Part shown: positions 14,339 through 22,478 of the stretch, one piece after another
How the letters are laid out: every line of letters begins with the position of its first letter
Position numbering within the stretch: position 1 is the first letter of the stretch
NCBI GenBank assembly: GCA_027316975.1
Contig: DAHVFL010000011.1
Location: forward strand, 1 to 22,663
Direction: 5' to 3'
DNA length: 22,663 nt
DNA from: Chloroflexota bacterium
Lineage (GTDB): Bacteria; Chloroflexota; Ktedonobacteria; Ktedonobacterales; Ktedonobacteraceae
Notes under the pieces: model-generated
Seen by the model: the letters and a program-made list of their open reading frames with translations, nothing else
Databases searched by the model: none
Told to the model about the DNA's origin: nothing
Program-made: the position numbers and the translations under genes

Positions 14339-15649
14339 ATGGAGATTGTTGAGCTTATTCGCAAGAAACGGGATGGATATACCCTCAGCACACCCGAAAT
14401 TGACTGGTTGATTCAGCAGTATACGCGAGATGAAATTCCTGATTACCAGACGTCGGCGTGGGCTATGGCGGTCTTCTGGCGCGGCATGGATGCGCGCGAA
14501 ACGAGCGATCTGACGCTGGCGATGGCGCGTTCGGGAGAGGAACTCCACGCGCGCGACATCATCTCGCCTGTGGTTGATAAGCATAGCACAGGCGGCGTGG
14601 GCGACAAGGTGACGCTGGCGGTCGCGCCCCTCGTGGCAGCCTGTGGCGTAGCGGTGGGCAAGATGACCGGGCGCGGCCTGGGACATACCGGCGGCACCGT
14701 TGATAAACTCGAATCTGTGCGGGGTTTTCGCTCTAGCCTCACCCGTGAGGAGTTTACCGGCATTCTCTCCAGCCACCATATTGTGCTGGCGGGTCAATCT
14801 CACGATCTCGCGCCGGCAGATGGCAAAATGTACGCCCTGCGCGATGTCACCGGAACCATCGAGAGTATTCCCCTGATTGCTGCTAGCATCATGAGTAAGA
14901 AGCTTGCTGTAGGCGCATCCCATTTGCTCCTGCATGTCAAAGTCGGCTCAGGCGCATTTATGAAAACGCTAGAGCAGGCTCGCGCGCTGGCAGGGACAAT
15001 GGTTACTATCGGACGCCTGGCAGGTCTGCACACTGTGGCGGCCATTACCTCGATGGAACAGCCGCTGGGATGCGCCGTCGGCAACGCGCTGGAAATGGTT
15101 GAAGCAATCGCGATCTTACGCGGTGAAGGGCCGCAGGATGTGTCCGAACTCTGTTATCATGAAGCGTCAGAATTGTTGGTCATGACCGGGAGCGCGCGCA
15201 GTCTGTCCGAAGCGGAAACGAGGGTTGAGCAGGCCATACGGTCTGGCGCAGCGGTTGCCAAACTGGCTGAAGTCATTGCTGCTCAGAGTGGGGATGCGCG
15301 TCAAATCGAGCATCCCGAATTGCTGCCAGCCGCGCCGGTGCGTGTGATGCTATCCACGCCGCGCTCTGGCTACATTAGCGCTATTGAGGCGGAACAGGTG
15401 GGTCGTACCAGTATGCGACTGGGAGCGGGCCGCTTCAAAAAAGGAGAGCAAATCGATCACCGCACCGGTTTCGTCTTGCAGGCAAAAGTCGGCGATTATC
15501 GCACTGCCGGTGATCCACTGGTCGAAATTCACGCGCGCAGCCAGTCCGAAGCCGATTCCGTGCGCGAGTCGCTACTCGCCTGCTACACCTGGAGTGATGC
15601 ACCAGTGTCAGTTCCGCCCTTGCTGCTTGATACGATTCGACCCGCATAG
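14339..15649 (+). CDS. pdp: Pyrimidine-nucleoside (thymidine/uridine) phosphorylase
   Basis: The product has 436 residues, the normal family length. It splits uridine, thymidine or deoxyuridine with phosphate into base and (deoxy)ribose-1-phosphate in pyrimidine salvage. Landmarks are MEIVELIRKKRDGYTLS at the start, the phosphate-binding KHSTGGVGDK (81-90), GRGLGHTGGTVDKLE (111-125), the substrate region IPLIAASIMSKKLAVGA, and a C-terminal domain with AGRFKKGEQIDHRTGF. The frame is open to an ATG at 14237, but those 34 extra residues are not family-like and overlap the previous gene. AGAGGAAG five bases before 14339 decides the start. No other deo/pyr gene is adjacent. It ends 12 bases from the convergent Rpn-like gene, with no clear terminator between. 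Confidence 0.92.
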   Translation: MEIVELIRKKRDGYTLSTPEIDWLIQQYTRDEIPDYQTSAWAMAVFWRGMDARETSDLTLAMARSGEELHARDIISPVVDKHSTGGVGDKVTLAVAPLVAACGVAVGKMTGRGLGHTGGTVDKLESVRGFRSSLTREEFTGILSSHHIVLAGQSHDLAPADGKMYALRDVTGTIESIPLIAASIMSKKLAVGASHLLLHVKVGSGAFMKTLEQARALAGTMVTIGRLAGLHTVAAITSMEQPLGCAVGNALEMVEAIAILRGEGPQDVSELCYHEASELLVMTGSARSLSEAETRVEQAIRSGAAVAKLAEVIAAQSGDARQIEHPELLPAAPVRVMLSTPRSGYISAIEAEQVGRTSMRLGAGRFKKGEQIDHRTGFVLQAKVGDYRTAGDPLVEIHARSQSEADSVRESLLACYTWSDAPVSVPPLLLDTIRPA

Positions 15650-15661
15650 AAACTGGGGAAC

Positions 15662-16579
15662 TTAATGCTGCTGCCCATTTGATGTATTTGATAAAAGGGC
15701 CTGTTCTACTTCCTGCGCATCCTTCGCTATACTCAATTTTACATTCAAACGACGTAGACTATCCAGATCGTCGATGGAGTAGACACGTTGGTGCGCGCGT
15801 ACAGCGATTTCCGGGAATCGTATCTGAACAATATCCATTATAGCTTCTCGTAGAGCCTCGATCCTTCCTTCTCTAAGCCCTTTCTCCATCCCTTTCTCCA
15901 TCCCTTTCTCCATCCCCCTGGCTAGCATCTCCTGGTAAGCCCAGGCATCTTCAAAGATGTCTTCGGATAACATGGTAAACCTCTTTCTGAGCCAGTCACG
16001 GTCTTCCGCGCTCTTGAACACAAGTGACGCAAACGCATAGGCCAACGGAAGTAAGTCGCTTTTCCCTGCATTATTAAGACTGACGATCATATCATTTACA
16101 ACTTCATGGTGTACACCATCTTGTGTTAAAGGGAGCAAAGGAAGTAATCCCTCGATGCCGCCTTGTTTTATGAAATCTCCAGGAATTTCCCAGAGCTTGA
16201 CGGTATCGAAAAAAAACAGGTGTATAGCCCTTCCATTTGGGCGTATTATATTATATGGCGATTGTACCACATTGCCGTCTTGTTGCAGGTAAATCACAAA
16301 CGAACACACAGGCAGCCCTGAAATGATTGTGGCCTGCGCGTTGTATTCCCAGAGCCGCCTGCCCATGTTACCATCGCGCCGTTTCTGAAATTCTACATGC
16401 ATGATAACTTCTGAGCCATTCCAGTTGACAACGTACAACAGATCGGCTTCCAGGACGCGACTCTGCATTTCGGTGTTAAGTTCTCTTTCAAACTTCGCGC
16501 CAGGAAGTAGCAATGATACGATATCTTGTTTATTCGCCTCCACCAGTAATTTTATAAGAGAATCCCAGTGTTTTGCCAT
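15662..16579 (-). CDS. Rpn-like PD-(D/E)XK nuclease/transposase-related protein
   Basis: The product has 305 residues. Residues about 35-90 carry a PD-(D/E)XK-type core: E-x-ADLLYVVNWNGSEVIMHVEFQ, in which the Asp of ADLLY and the E-x-Q of HVEFQ are the likely metal-binding residues, followed by MGRRLWEYNA. The middle and C-terminal parts match the RpnA/DUF-type recombination-promoting nucleases in layout. GMEKGMEKGMEKGLREGR near residue 230 is a charged helical repeat that often precedes the variable end of this family. Rpn proteins are DNA endonucleases reported to raise RecA-independent recombination and in some cases act in phage defence. The ATG at 16594 lies upstream of a GGGGG; the ATG at 16579, eight bases after it, is preferred. 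Confidence 0.75.
   Translation of the reverse strand: MAKHWDSLIKLLVEANKQDIVSLLLPGAKFERELNTEMQSRVLEADLLYVVNWNGSEVIMHVEFQKRRDGNMGRRLWEYNAQATIISGLPVCSFVIYLQQDGNVVQSPYNIIRPNGRAIHLFFFDTVKLWEIPGDFIKQGGIEGLLPLLPLTQDGVHHEVVNDMIVSLNNAGKSDLLPLAYAFASLVFKSAEDRDWLRKRFTMLSEDIFEDAWAYQEMLARGMEKGMEKGMEKGLREGRIEALREAIMDIVQIRFPEIAVRAHQRVYSIDDLDSLRRLNVKLSIAKDAQEVEQALLSNTSNGQQH
15880..15915. repeat. Three tandem 12-bp repeats inside the Rpn-like gene
   Basis: CTTTCTCCATCC occurs three times head-to-tail without change and encodes the repeated GMEK residues. The repeat is in frame (12 bases), so copy-number slippage would lengthen or shorten the helix by four residues without disrupting the protein. Confidence 0.9.
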
Positions 16580-16612
16580 GCCCTGTACCCCCACATCGTT
16601 TGGTATGAAACA

Positions 16613-16641
16613 AGTGTACCATAAGGGAGACGGCTTGTCGA
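16613..16641 (-). promoter_or_regulatory. Candidate promoter of the Rpn-like gene
   Basis: Read on the minus strand: TCGACA (16641-16636), a 17-base spacer and TACACT (16618-16613). RNA would start near 16606, about 27 bases before the start codon at 16579. The fit is moderate, and the position in a short gap supports it. Confidence 0.4.
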
Positions 16642-16698
16642 GAGGATTATCGGGGTAAGATCGAGCAAAAAGAGAAGAGTAGATATATTTCTTTGAAA

Positions 16699-19092
16699 TT
16701 ATGCCTGTAACATCAACTCCAGGAAATCAGCCGTAGGGCGGCCGCTACTGTTCGCGCCGCGTTCGAGGAAAACGTGGCCCGCGCCGTCGCAGGCTGCCGC
16801 GCCCAGCAGCGAACCACCGCCGGGCAAGGCGGGTAGCGCGGTCCAGTTTAGCGGGTTGAGAGTGACGAGCCAGGCGGTAGCAAGGGCGTTGGTCTGAGCC
16901 GTATTATATCCTCCGAGGATTACCAGGTGGTTGTGTCCATCCAGGCAGCTTGCTGCACCGCTGATGGCCTGCGGCGCGTTGGTTGGCTCAAGTACCCAGG
17001 TGTTCCGGGTGATGTCGTAGCGGTAAATGCGAGATGATGCCTGGCGTTGACCTGCGTCTTTTGAGCCGCCAATGAGCAGAATGCCGCCCTGTCCGTCTGG
17101 GGCAAGCGTTACGTAGCCCAATCCAGTAAGCATTGGAGTCAATATCTCCCATTTGGCTGTGTGAATATTGTAGCGATACCAGCCGGTGCCAGCAGGCGCC
17201 TGGCGATCGCCTGGAGTGGCAAATCCCCCGGTCAGGTAGAGATGCCCCATTTGATCAGCGAACAGAGTGCTGCCAAATCCGATGAAGGCCTGAACCGGGG
17301 GGAGAATCTTCTGAAGGGTGCCTGTGGCGAGCGAATACATATAGAGCGCTTGCGCCACTTTTCCGGTATCGGCTGAAAAGCCGCCGGTGAAAAAGAGAGA
17401 TTGGTTTTCGTCCACGGCGGCGGCATTGTTTCCCATAATGGGAAAGCCAGCACTGGCAACGCTCTCCCAGCGAGCTGCAGCGATGTCGTAGCGATACAGT
17501 CCGCGACTGTAGGGTGGATTTGCGCCCGCGCCCCGAAAACCGCCGCTGATGTAGATATAGCCTTTCCCCTGTATAACCACAAAACTGGCAGTATTATCGG
17601 CTTCCGGCGATGGTAGTGAAGGCAAGGATTGCCAGGTCATTTGCGTTGTCACTTCTGGTGGAGGAGTGAGCGTTACAGTTACGGTGCGTTTCACGCTGGA
17701 TGTGACCCTGGAGGGATGTCCCGCCGTATAGTAATAGTAGGCAAAATACGATGCCAGGATGCCGGCACCCAGGAGCGCAAGAATAAGTACAACCGTGAGC
17801 AGCTTGCGGGGCCGATTTGAACGAGGCGAAGCAAATTCTCGCTCGCTGACCAGGGGCGTTGGCATACTATGAGATGCCGCGCGTTGTTTTAGACTTTCAT
17901 CAATCGAAGCCAGTTGTATCGCCAGTGCCTCTTGCTCCAATCCTTCACGACGCGCCTTGTAAAGATTTTCTCGCGTATGGGCAAGCCGCATTCTGGAAGC
18001 GGTCAACTTGCTTTTAGTGTCTGATGCGGGAACAGTGGCAAGAGCTAGCGCTTTTGCCGGTTCGGCGGGTGTGCGTGTTTGCCCGGTGCGTTCGCCTTCT
18101 CCGGTCAGGAGCGCAAAGCGATTGAAAGCCCGGCGTTCCTCGATGACGCGAGTGCGTTCGAGCGCCATATAAAAGGTATGCGCGGTCTGAAAGCGATACA
18201 TGGCTTCAGTGCGCGTAGCAACAGTGACAAGGCCGCTCAGGGCGGGTGAAAGTGCGGGATTGATCTGGCGCGGCGATTCAATCTTGCCTGTGCGTGTCCC
18301 TACTCGCCCAGGACGCTGACCGCTAATCATCTCGTGCAGCATCACGCCCAGGCTGTAGAGATCGGACCGCCCATCGGTTTGCCCACTCCCCTCAAATTGT
18401 TCGGGCGAGGCGTAGCCAGGCGAACCAAAATCGGTGGTATCATTGATCTGGCCCTCTTTGAAATAGCGGGCAATGCCGAAGTCTACCAGCATTAAGCGAC
18501 CTTCGGGCGAAAGGATCACATTGGATGGTTTCAGATCGCGAAAGACCACGGGCAGGGCCTGCTGATGTAAATAGTCCAGCACATCGCACAATTGCATGGT
18601 GTAATTCAGCGCCTCAAGTGGAGGCAACGGCGCGTACTGGTGAATGTAGTTTGCCAGGGTTGATCCCGGCAGGTATTCCATTACCAGGTACCAGTAGCTA
18701 TCCTCCAGGAAATAGTCGTAGAGGGTGGGTATGGCCGGGTGATTCAGGCGCGCCAGCAACAGGGCCTCGCGCAAAAAACGGTCGGTATTGATGCCGCCGC
18801 TCAGTGGAAAATCGTCGATAAACATCGAATGGGTGGGTGTGCGCGGGGTTATCTGTTTCTGGTGCAGGAGATTGTCGAGTTCGGTCATGACGCTTTCCGG
18901 CAGGGGTTGGTCGGCGCGTCCCTGTTTCAATGCGACCGGCACATCAAGCGCGCGGTGAGATGCGAGAAACACTTCTCCCATGCCACCATGTCCGATTACG
19001 GCTTCTACATGGTAGGTTCCCTCCTGTAAGGATCGCCCCACCAGCGTATTCTGTAATCGCGTTGTACCCTGTATTTCCTGTTTTCCTGTCAC
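16699..19092 (-). CDS. Membrane Ser/Thr protein kinase with Kelch-type outer domain
   Basis: The product has 797 residues. The kinase domain has the glycine loop GHGGMGEVF (34-42), VALKQ with K56, FRDLKPSNV (184-192) in place of HRD, DFG (204-206) and GSPGYASPEQF. About 45 extra residues sit between the K56 strand and the RFLREALLLARLNHP helix. A charged helix (about 365-405) is followed by one membrane segment (about 430-455, LLTVVLILALLGAGILASYF). The outer part (about 484-797) contains at least five Kelch-like blades, marked by YISGGF, FFTGGF, YLTGGF, LLIGGS and VILGGY. The kinase should face the cytoplasm and the propeller the outside, as in a receptor kinase. A GTG at 19092 six bases after AAGGGAGGG is preferred to the ATG at 19113, whose SD would be too close. 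Confidence 0.88.
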   Translation of the reverse strand: MTGKQEIQGTTRLQNTLVGRSLQEGTYHVEAVIGHGGMGEVFLASHRALDVPVALKQGRADQPLPESVMTELDNLLHQKQITPRTPTHSMFIDDFPLSGGINTDRFLREALLLARLNHPAIPTLYDYFLEDSYWYLVMEYLPGSTLANYIHQYAPLPPLEALNYTMQLCDVLDYLHQQALPVVFRDLKPSNVILSPEGRLMLVDFGIARYFKEGQINDTTDFGSPGYASPEQFEGSGQTDGRSDLYSLGVMLHEMISGQRPGRVGTRTGKIESPRQINPALSPALSGLVTVATRTEAMYRFQTAHTFYMALERTRVIEERRAFNRFALLTGEGERTGQTRTPAEPAKALALATVPASDTKSKLTASRMRLAHTRENLYKARREGLEQEALAIQLASIDESLKQRAASHSMPTPLVSEREFASPRSNRPRKLLTVVLILALLGAGILASYFAYYYYTAGHPSRVTSSVKRTVTVTLTPPPEVTTQMTWQSLPSLPSPEADNTASFVVIQGKGYIYISGGFRGAGANPPYSRGLYRYDIAAARWESVASAGFPIMGNNAAAVDENQSLFFTGGFSADTGKVAQALYMYSLATGTLQKILPPVQAFIGFGSTLFADQMGHLYLTGGFATPGDRQAPAGTGWYRYNIHTAKWEILTPMLTGLGYVTLAPDGQGGILLIGGSKDAGQRQASSRIYRYDITRNTWVLEPTNAPQAISGAASCLDGHNHLVILGGYNTAQTNALATAWLVTLNPLNWTALPALPGGGSLLGAAACDGAGHVFLERGANSSGRPTADFLELMLQA

Positions 19093-19136
19093 TGTGCGCC
19101 CTCCCTTCAACATAGCCCTTGAACCCTTCTCTACTC

Positions 19137-19165
19137 ATGTTAATCAAAGTTCACCCTTACGTCAA
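19137..19165 (-). promoter_or_regulatory. Candidate promoter of the kinase gene
   Basis: Read on the minus strand: TTGACG (19165-19160), a 17-base spacer and TAACAT (19142-19137). RNA would start near 19130, about 38 bases before the GTG. The -35 box matches five of six consensus bases and the spacing is ideal. Confidence 0.5.
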
Positions 19166-19182
19166 CAAGGAAGCAGAGTAAA

Positions 19183-19947
19183 TCAGAATTTTTCCCCAAT
19201 TGTGATGTAGACCTCCCAACGCCAGCTACGCACTCTTTCGGAGCGGCGGCGCAGTCCATTTTGTTCCAGGGGAATGTGTTGACCGAACCAGGCATCCGCT
19301 ACTTCGTCGGTTGTGGTACCCGTGCCAGTATCGTGGTCGATGTGTAGCACGCCAGGTTCAAACGGTGCTTTGCTTCGACTACGCGCAACCTCATCATCTA
19401 AATTGCGCTCTTTGCGCGGGCCAAATACGGCGGAGGAGCCATAAACAAACATCTGCATGAGTACCAGCAGGGGCTGCAAGAAGCCGACCGGAAGCAGGTT
19501 CGCGCCCTCGATTACTATAAGTTGCCCACCGGGACGCAGCACACGAGCAGCTTCGGCAATGGTATCGCTCTCATAAATATACTCGGAAGGAAAGGCACTT
19601 ACCACGGTATCGAACGAGGCGTCGCTAAAAGGTAATCCCTGTGCCGACCCCAGAATAACCGTTGCGCTCATTCCCACTTTGCGGCGTTGCAGCGTTTCGC
19701 GCGCCGCGGCAACCATTTGTGGAGAGTATTCGACCGCGCGACAGGTATACCCGGCGGCGAGCATGTCAGCCAGCAGATCGCCCAGTCCGCAGCCGAGTTC
19801 CAGTACATCCTTACCGCGCAAACGCGGCAAAACCAGGCGCTGCCAGACCCGCCACTGCCCCGCGAAAGGCACCGTGCTGGCGAACCGGTAAAGATATTTG
19901 TTTTTGTAAAGCGTTTCAAATAGCGTTTTGCGCAAGGTGGGCATCAT
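19183..19947 (-). CDS. Class I SAM-dependent methyltransferase (UbiE/Methyltransf_11 type)
   Basis: The product has 254 residues. Motif I is VLELGCGLGD (48-57), motif II contains CRAVEYSPQMV, and SAQGLPFSDASFDTVVSAF plus AARVLRPGGQLIVIEG complete the Methyltransf_11 pattern. A short hydrophobic stretch (PVGFLQPLLVLMQMFVYG) after the core may contact membrane or a hydrophobic substrate. It probably methylates a lipid, quinone or other small molecule; nothing fixes which. The start has two ATGs in a row after a GGCAGGTG site, and either is possible. It follows clpP on the same strand but is separated from it by a strong hairpin, so it may have its own promoter or be expressed by read-through. 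Confidence 0.8.
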   Translation of the reverse strand: MMPTLRKTLFETLYKNKYLYRFASTVPFAGQWRVWQRLVLPRLRGKDVLELGCGLGDLLADMLAAGYTCRAVEYSPQMVAAARETLQRRKVGMSATVILGSAQGLPFSDASFDTVVSAFPSEYIYESDTIAEAARVLRPGGQLIVIEGANLLPVGFLQPLLVLMQMFVYGSSAVFGPRKERNLDDEVARSRSKAPFEPGVLHIDHDTGTGTTTDEVADAWFGQHIPLEQNGLRRRSERVRSWRWEVYITIGEKF

Positions 19948-19964
19948 GATACACCTGCCTGACT

Positions 19965-20013
19965 AAACCAGGGCGGGGACTTCGCCGCTCTCGCGGCTCC
20001 CCCACCCTGGTTT
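19965..20013 (-). terminator. Strong nested hairpin after clpP
   Basis: AAACCAGGG-C-GGGGA (19965-19979) pairs with TCCCC(C)A-CCCTGGTTT (19998-20013), and GCCGC/GCGGC (19984-19988, 19993-19997) with a TCTC loop closes the inside. This makes one long GC-rich stem 33 bases past the clpP stop. Read in the clpP direction only TTT follows, so termination may be partial. Confidence 0.6.
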
Positions 20014-20045
20014 GTCCGGTAATTCATCCCCCAATAGCCCACAAT

Positions 20046-20711
20046 TTAGCGGTTCAGGGCTTCCTCGCTGGAGAGGATTTCATCGACCAGGCCGTACTCC
20101 ACCGACTGCGGAGCGGTCAGGAAGTAGTTGCGGTCGGCGTCCAACTGGATGCGGTCGCGGGGCTGACCAGTATGGCGGGACAGGATGTCGTAGATGCTGC
20201 CGCGCAGGCGCAGGATTTCGCGAGCGGTGATCTCGATATCCGCAGCCTGGCCTTCCGCGCCTCCCAGCGGCTGGTGAATCAGCACGGTGGAATTGGGCAG
20301 GCAATAGCGTTTGCCTTTTTCTCCAGCCGCCAGCAGCACTGCGCCCATGCTCATAGCCATGCCGACGCAGACGGTTGCTACATCGGGCTTGACCCATTGC
20401 ATGGTGTCATAGATGGCGAGACCGGCGTAAATCACGCCGCCGGGGGAGTTAATGTACAGCCAGATGTCTTTGGTCGCATCTTCGCTCTGGAGAAACAACA
20501 ATTGCGCAACCGTCAGATTGGCAACGTTATCGTCAATGGGGGTGCCAATAAAAATGATGCGTTCTTTGAGCAGCCGGGAAAAGATGTCCATGCCACGCTC
20601 GCCACGAGGCGTTGACTCGATCACGTTAGGGACAATAATGCCCTTAGGCTCCATAACTTCGCGGGTGTCTTTGATCCAGCGAGGATCATTCGGGTTAAAT
20701 TTGCTACCCAT
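20046..20711 (-). CDS. clpP: ATP-dependent Clp protease proteolytic subunit, Asn in catalytic triad
   Basis: The product has 221 residues, slightly longer than E. coli ClpP (207) because of the N-terminus. It forms the tetradecameric chamber that degrades proteins fed by Clp ATPases. The family landmarks are present: [41 protein letters not shown] with nucleophile S121, and IHQPLGG with H146. The third triad residue, Asp in the E. coli sequence RDRFLSAPE, aligns with N195 in [10 protein letters not shown] (codon AAC). An Asn at this place is known from Listeria ClpP1, which has low activity on its own. The residue before S121 is also changed (MAMSMG rather than the common AASMG). AAGGAG five bases before the ATG sets the start. 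It may work with a second ClpP elsewhere. Confidence 0.93.
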   Translation of the reverse strand: MGSKFNPNDPRWIKDTREVMEPKGIIVPNVIESTPRGERGMDIFSRLLKERIIFIGTPIDDNVANLTVAQLLFLQSEDATKDIWLYINSPGGVIYAGLAIYDTMQWVKPDVATVCVGMAMSMGAVLLAAGEKGKRYCLPNSTVLIHQPLGGAEGQAADIEITAREILRLRGSIYDILSRHTGQPRDRIQLDADRNYFLTAPQSVEYGLVDEILSSEEALNR

Positions 20712-20852
20712 CTTTGCTCCTTATTCATATCCGTAGCGATTGGTCTCTTTCTCAGCTGGATCGGGCGTGGACGCGAGAAGTCGAGCCCACCGACCCCGTA
20801 TTGAAAATGAGAGACGGTATCGGCGAAAACAGAGTGTGCAGAGGAACTCTCC

Positions 20853-20871
20853 ATCCTTCAATCTGAAGGAT
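20853..20871. other. 8-bp hairpin in the clpP leader
   Basis: ATCCTTCA and TGAAGGAT pair perfectly around a 3-base loop. The site lies in the presumed 5' leader of clpP, 25-43 bases after the predicted start of RNA, and might stabilise the message or bind a regulator. Confidence 0.35.
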
Positions 20872-20902
20872 ATCGAACCCTCACGATAGTTCGTGTACCG
20901 TT

Positions 20903-20931
20903 ATGATAGCACCTGCACGTTGTAAACGCAA
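20903..20931 (-). promoter_or_regulatory. Candidate clpP promoter
   Basis: Read on the minus strand: TTGCGT (20931-20926), a 17-base spacer and TATCAT (20908-20903). RNA would start near 20896, leaving a leader of about 185 bases. The -10 box is good and the -35 weak. No CIRCE-type heat-shock operator is seen in this gap. Confidence 0.45.
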
Positions 20932-20981
20932 GCAAAAAGCAAAGCAATTTGGCACTCTTGTACGTCGTTTGCTAATTTGCC

Positions 20982-22478
20982 TTAGTCACGCCTGGGATTA
21001 CGCAGGCGATATTCAATGGCGTCATCGAATGTAGCCCGTATTACGAGGCCAGTATCGGTCATGCGCGAGCGTATACGTTCTTCGACTCCCTGCAATCCCG
21101 TGTTATTGGTTGTGATGATGGTTGGAATGCGCGAATTGTAGCGGTAGTTAAGCAACTGGAAAAGTTTCTCATTGGCCCAGGGGGAACTCTGTTGCGCTCC
21201 CAGGTCATCCAGTACCAGTAATGCCGCTTCGCGCATCTTTTGAAACAACTGATCGTACACTTCGGTTGAAGTGGGCATAAAAGTTGCGCGTAAGTGGTCG
21301 AGCAGATCGCTCACTGTGCTGAAAAGCACCAGAGAACCGCGAGCGAGCAGGCGGTTAGCGATGGCCGCCGCCAGGTGCGTTTTGCCACAGCCCACCTTGC
21401 CGATCAAGACCAGCCAGCCATAGGGGTCTTCGGCATATTCCAGCGCGATATGATAGGCGTTATACACCGATCGCGAGGAGTTCGGGTTGAAATTCTCGAA
21501 ATTTTTATCTTGCAACTCGCCCAGATTGGACACTTCCTGTAATTGACGGCGACGTTTCGCCGTGCGTTCGATTTCTTTACACTCGCAGGCGATAGGTTTG
21601 CCAAAGTTGGGATGTCCATAGGGAACATCAGCTCGCAAATACCCCGCGCCTTTGCATACCGGACAGGTAGCGATACTGGTAGTATAGGGAGCAGGTATTA
21701 CTGGCTGAGGCGTGTTAGACGCATCTTGTTGCAAACGTGCCGTCGATGTTGACCGGTTGAGCGGCTGCGTGAGACGGGGCATGTGCCCGGCGCGCTGCGT
21801 CGCAGGTGGCTGCGCAAGAGGTATGGGCAGGCGCGTTTCGCGAGTATGGGGCGTTACGGTTGGTTCGACCTCTTCATCCAGGTGGGAACGCAGTTCGCGT
21901 GTCACCATCGATTGCTGGTTTCTTGGATAGGTCTGAGCGATCCTGGCGCTGGCGCGATTCAATACATAACTATCTCCAGCGTCGCGCGTGGGCGCGGCTT
22001 CCTCGTACCCATCGCTTTCCCAATCGCCATAGCGGATAGGAGCGGTATCTTCCTCCCACTCGCGAGACCAACCTGCCTGTGTATCAGCCTGTGCTGGTGG
22101 CTGAGAAACAGGGTGGTAGTTTTCGGCATGGCGGGTGGGTACGCGCTGCTCCTGCTGCCTGGAGGAGCGTTCTCCCGCGCTTCGATTGCCCGGTGTGTAG
22201 TGGGTTGAACTCCCTGCATTTCCGGATGCGCGTGTCAAGCTTTGCTGGCTGCGAGGCGGCGGTGTAGCGGCCCGATTTGTCACGCCTGGCTGCTGTTGAG
22301 CGCGGGGCGCGTTACTATATTGCCCCAGACGCGCATTCTGCTCAGGCAAGGGACGATGGCCCTGAGTCGCGCCAGGGCGTGGTCCTTGCGGCGGGGTAGT
22401 GTAGGGACTCGATGTAGCGGGTCCGCTCGCCTGGCGACGCTGCGCCGTGCGGTGGACGATTTCGTTCAGGCGTTCCAT
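20982..22478 (-). CDS. DnaC/DnaI-like helicase loader with long disordered N-terminus
   Basis: The product has 498 residues. Residues 1-265 are low-complexity (Gln, Pro, Ser, Arg, Thr) without a recognisable domain. CPVCKGAGY (C272, C275) and ACECKE (C298, C300) form a zinc finger like that of DnaC-type proteins. Residues about 340-498 are the AAA+ domain: Walker A GKVGCGKT (360-367), Walker B LLVLDDLG (420-427), sensor I TIITTNN and an arginine-rich ERIRSRM. Such proteins load the replicative helicase onto DNA using ATP. The frame opens at 22532, but the ATG at 22478 gives a 13-base overlap with the DnaD-like stop (ATGGAACGCCTGA) and is preferred. The coupling supports a joint role in replication initiation or restart. 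The long N-terminus is unusual for the family, whose usual length is about 250-310. Confidence 0.88.
   Translation of the reverse strand: MERLNEIVHRTAQRRQASGPATSSPYTTPPQGPRPGATQGHRPLPEQNARLGQYSNAPRAQQQPGVTNRAATPPPRSQQSLTRASGNAGSSTHYTPGNRSAGERSSRQQEQRVPTRHAENYHPVSQPPAQADTQAGWSREWEEDTAPIRYGDWESDGYEEAAPTRDAGDSYVLNRASARIAQTYPRNQQSMVTRELRSHLDEEVEPTVTPHTRETRLPIPLAQPPATQRAGHMPRLTQPLNRSTSTARLQQDASNTPQPVIPAPYTTSIATCPVCKGAGYLRADVPYGHPNFGKPIACECKEIERTAKRRRQLQEVSNLGELQDKNFENFNPNSSRSVYNAYHIALEYAEDPYGWLVLIGKVGCGKTHLAAAIANRLLARGSLVLFSTVSDLLDHLRATFMPTSTEVYDQLFQKMREAALLVLDDLGAQQSSPWANEKLFQLLNYRYNSRIPTIITTNNTGLQGVEERIRSRMTDTGLVIRATFDDAIEYRLRNPRRD

Noticed and set aside
15880..15915. Tandem repeats as a CRISPR array
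   Set aside because: The units are 12 bp, contiguous, without spacers, and code in frame for the Rpn-like protein.
20712..20981. A CIRCE heat-shock operator upstream of clpP
   Set aside because: No TTAGCACTC-N9-GAGTGCTAA-like sequence occurs in the gap; only a short unrelated hairpin is present.
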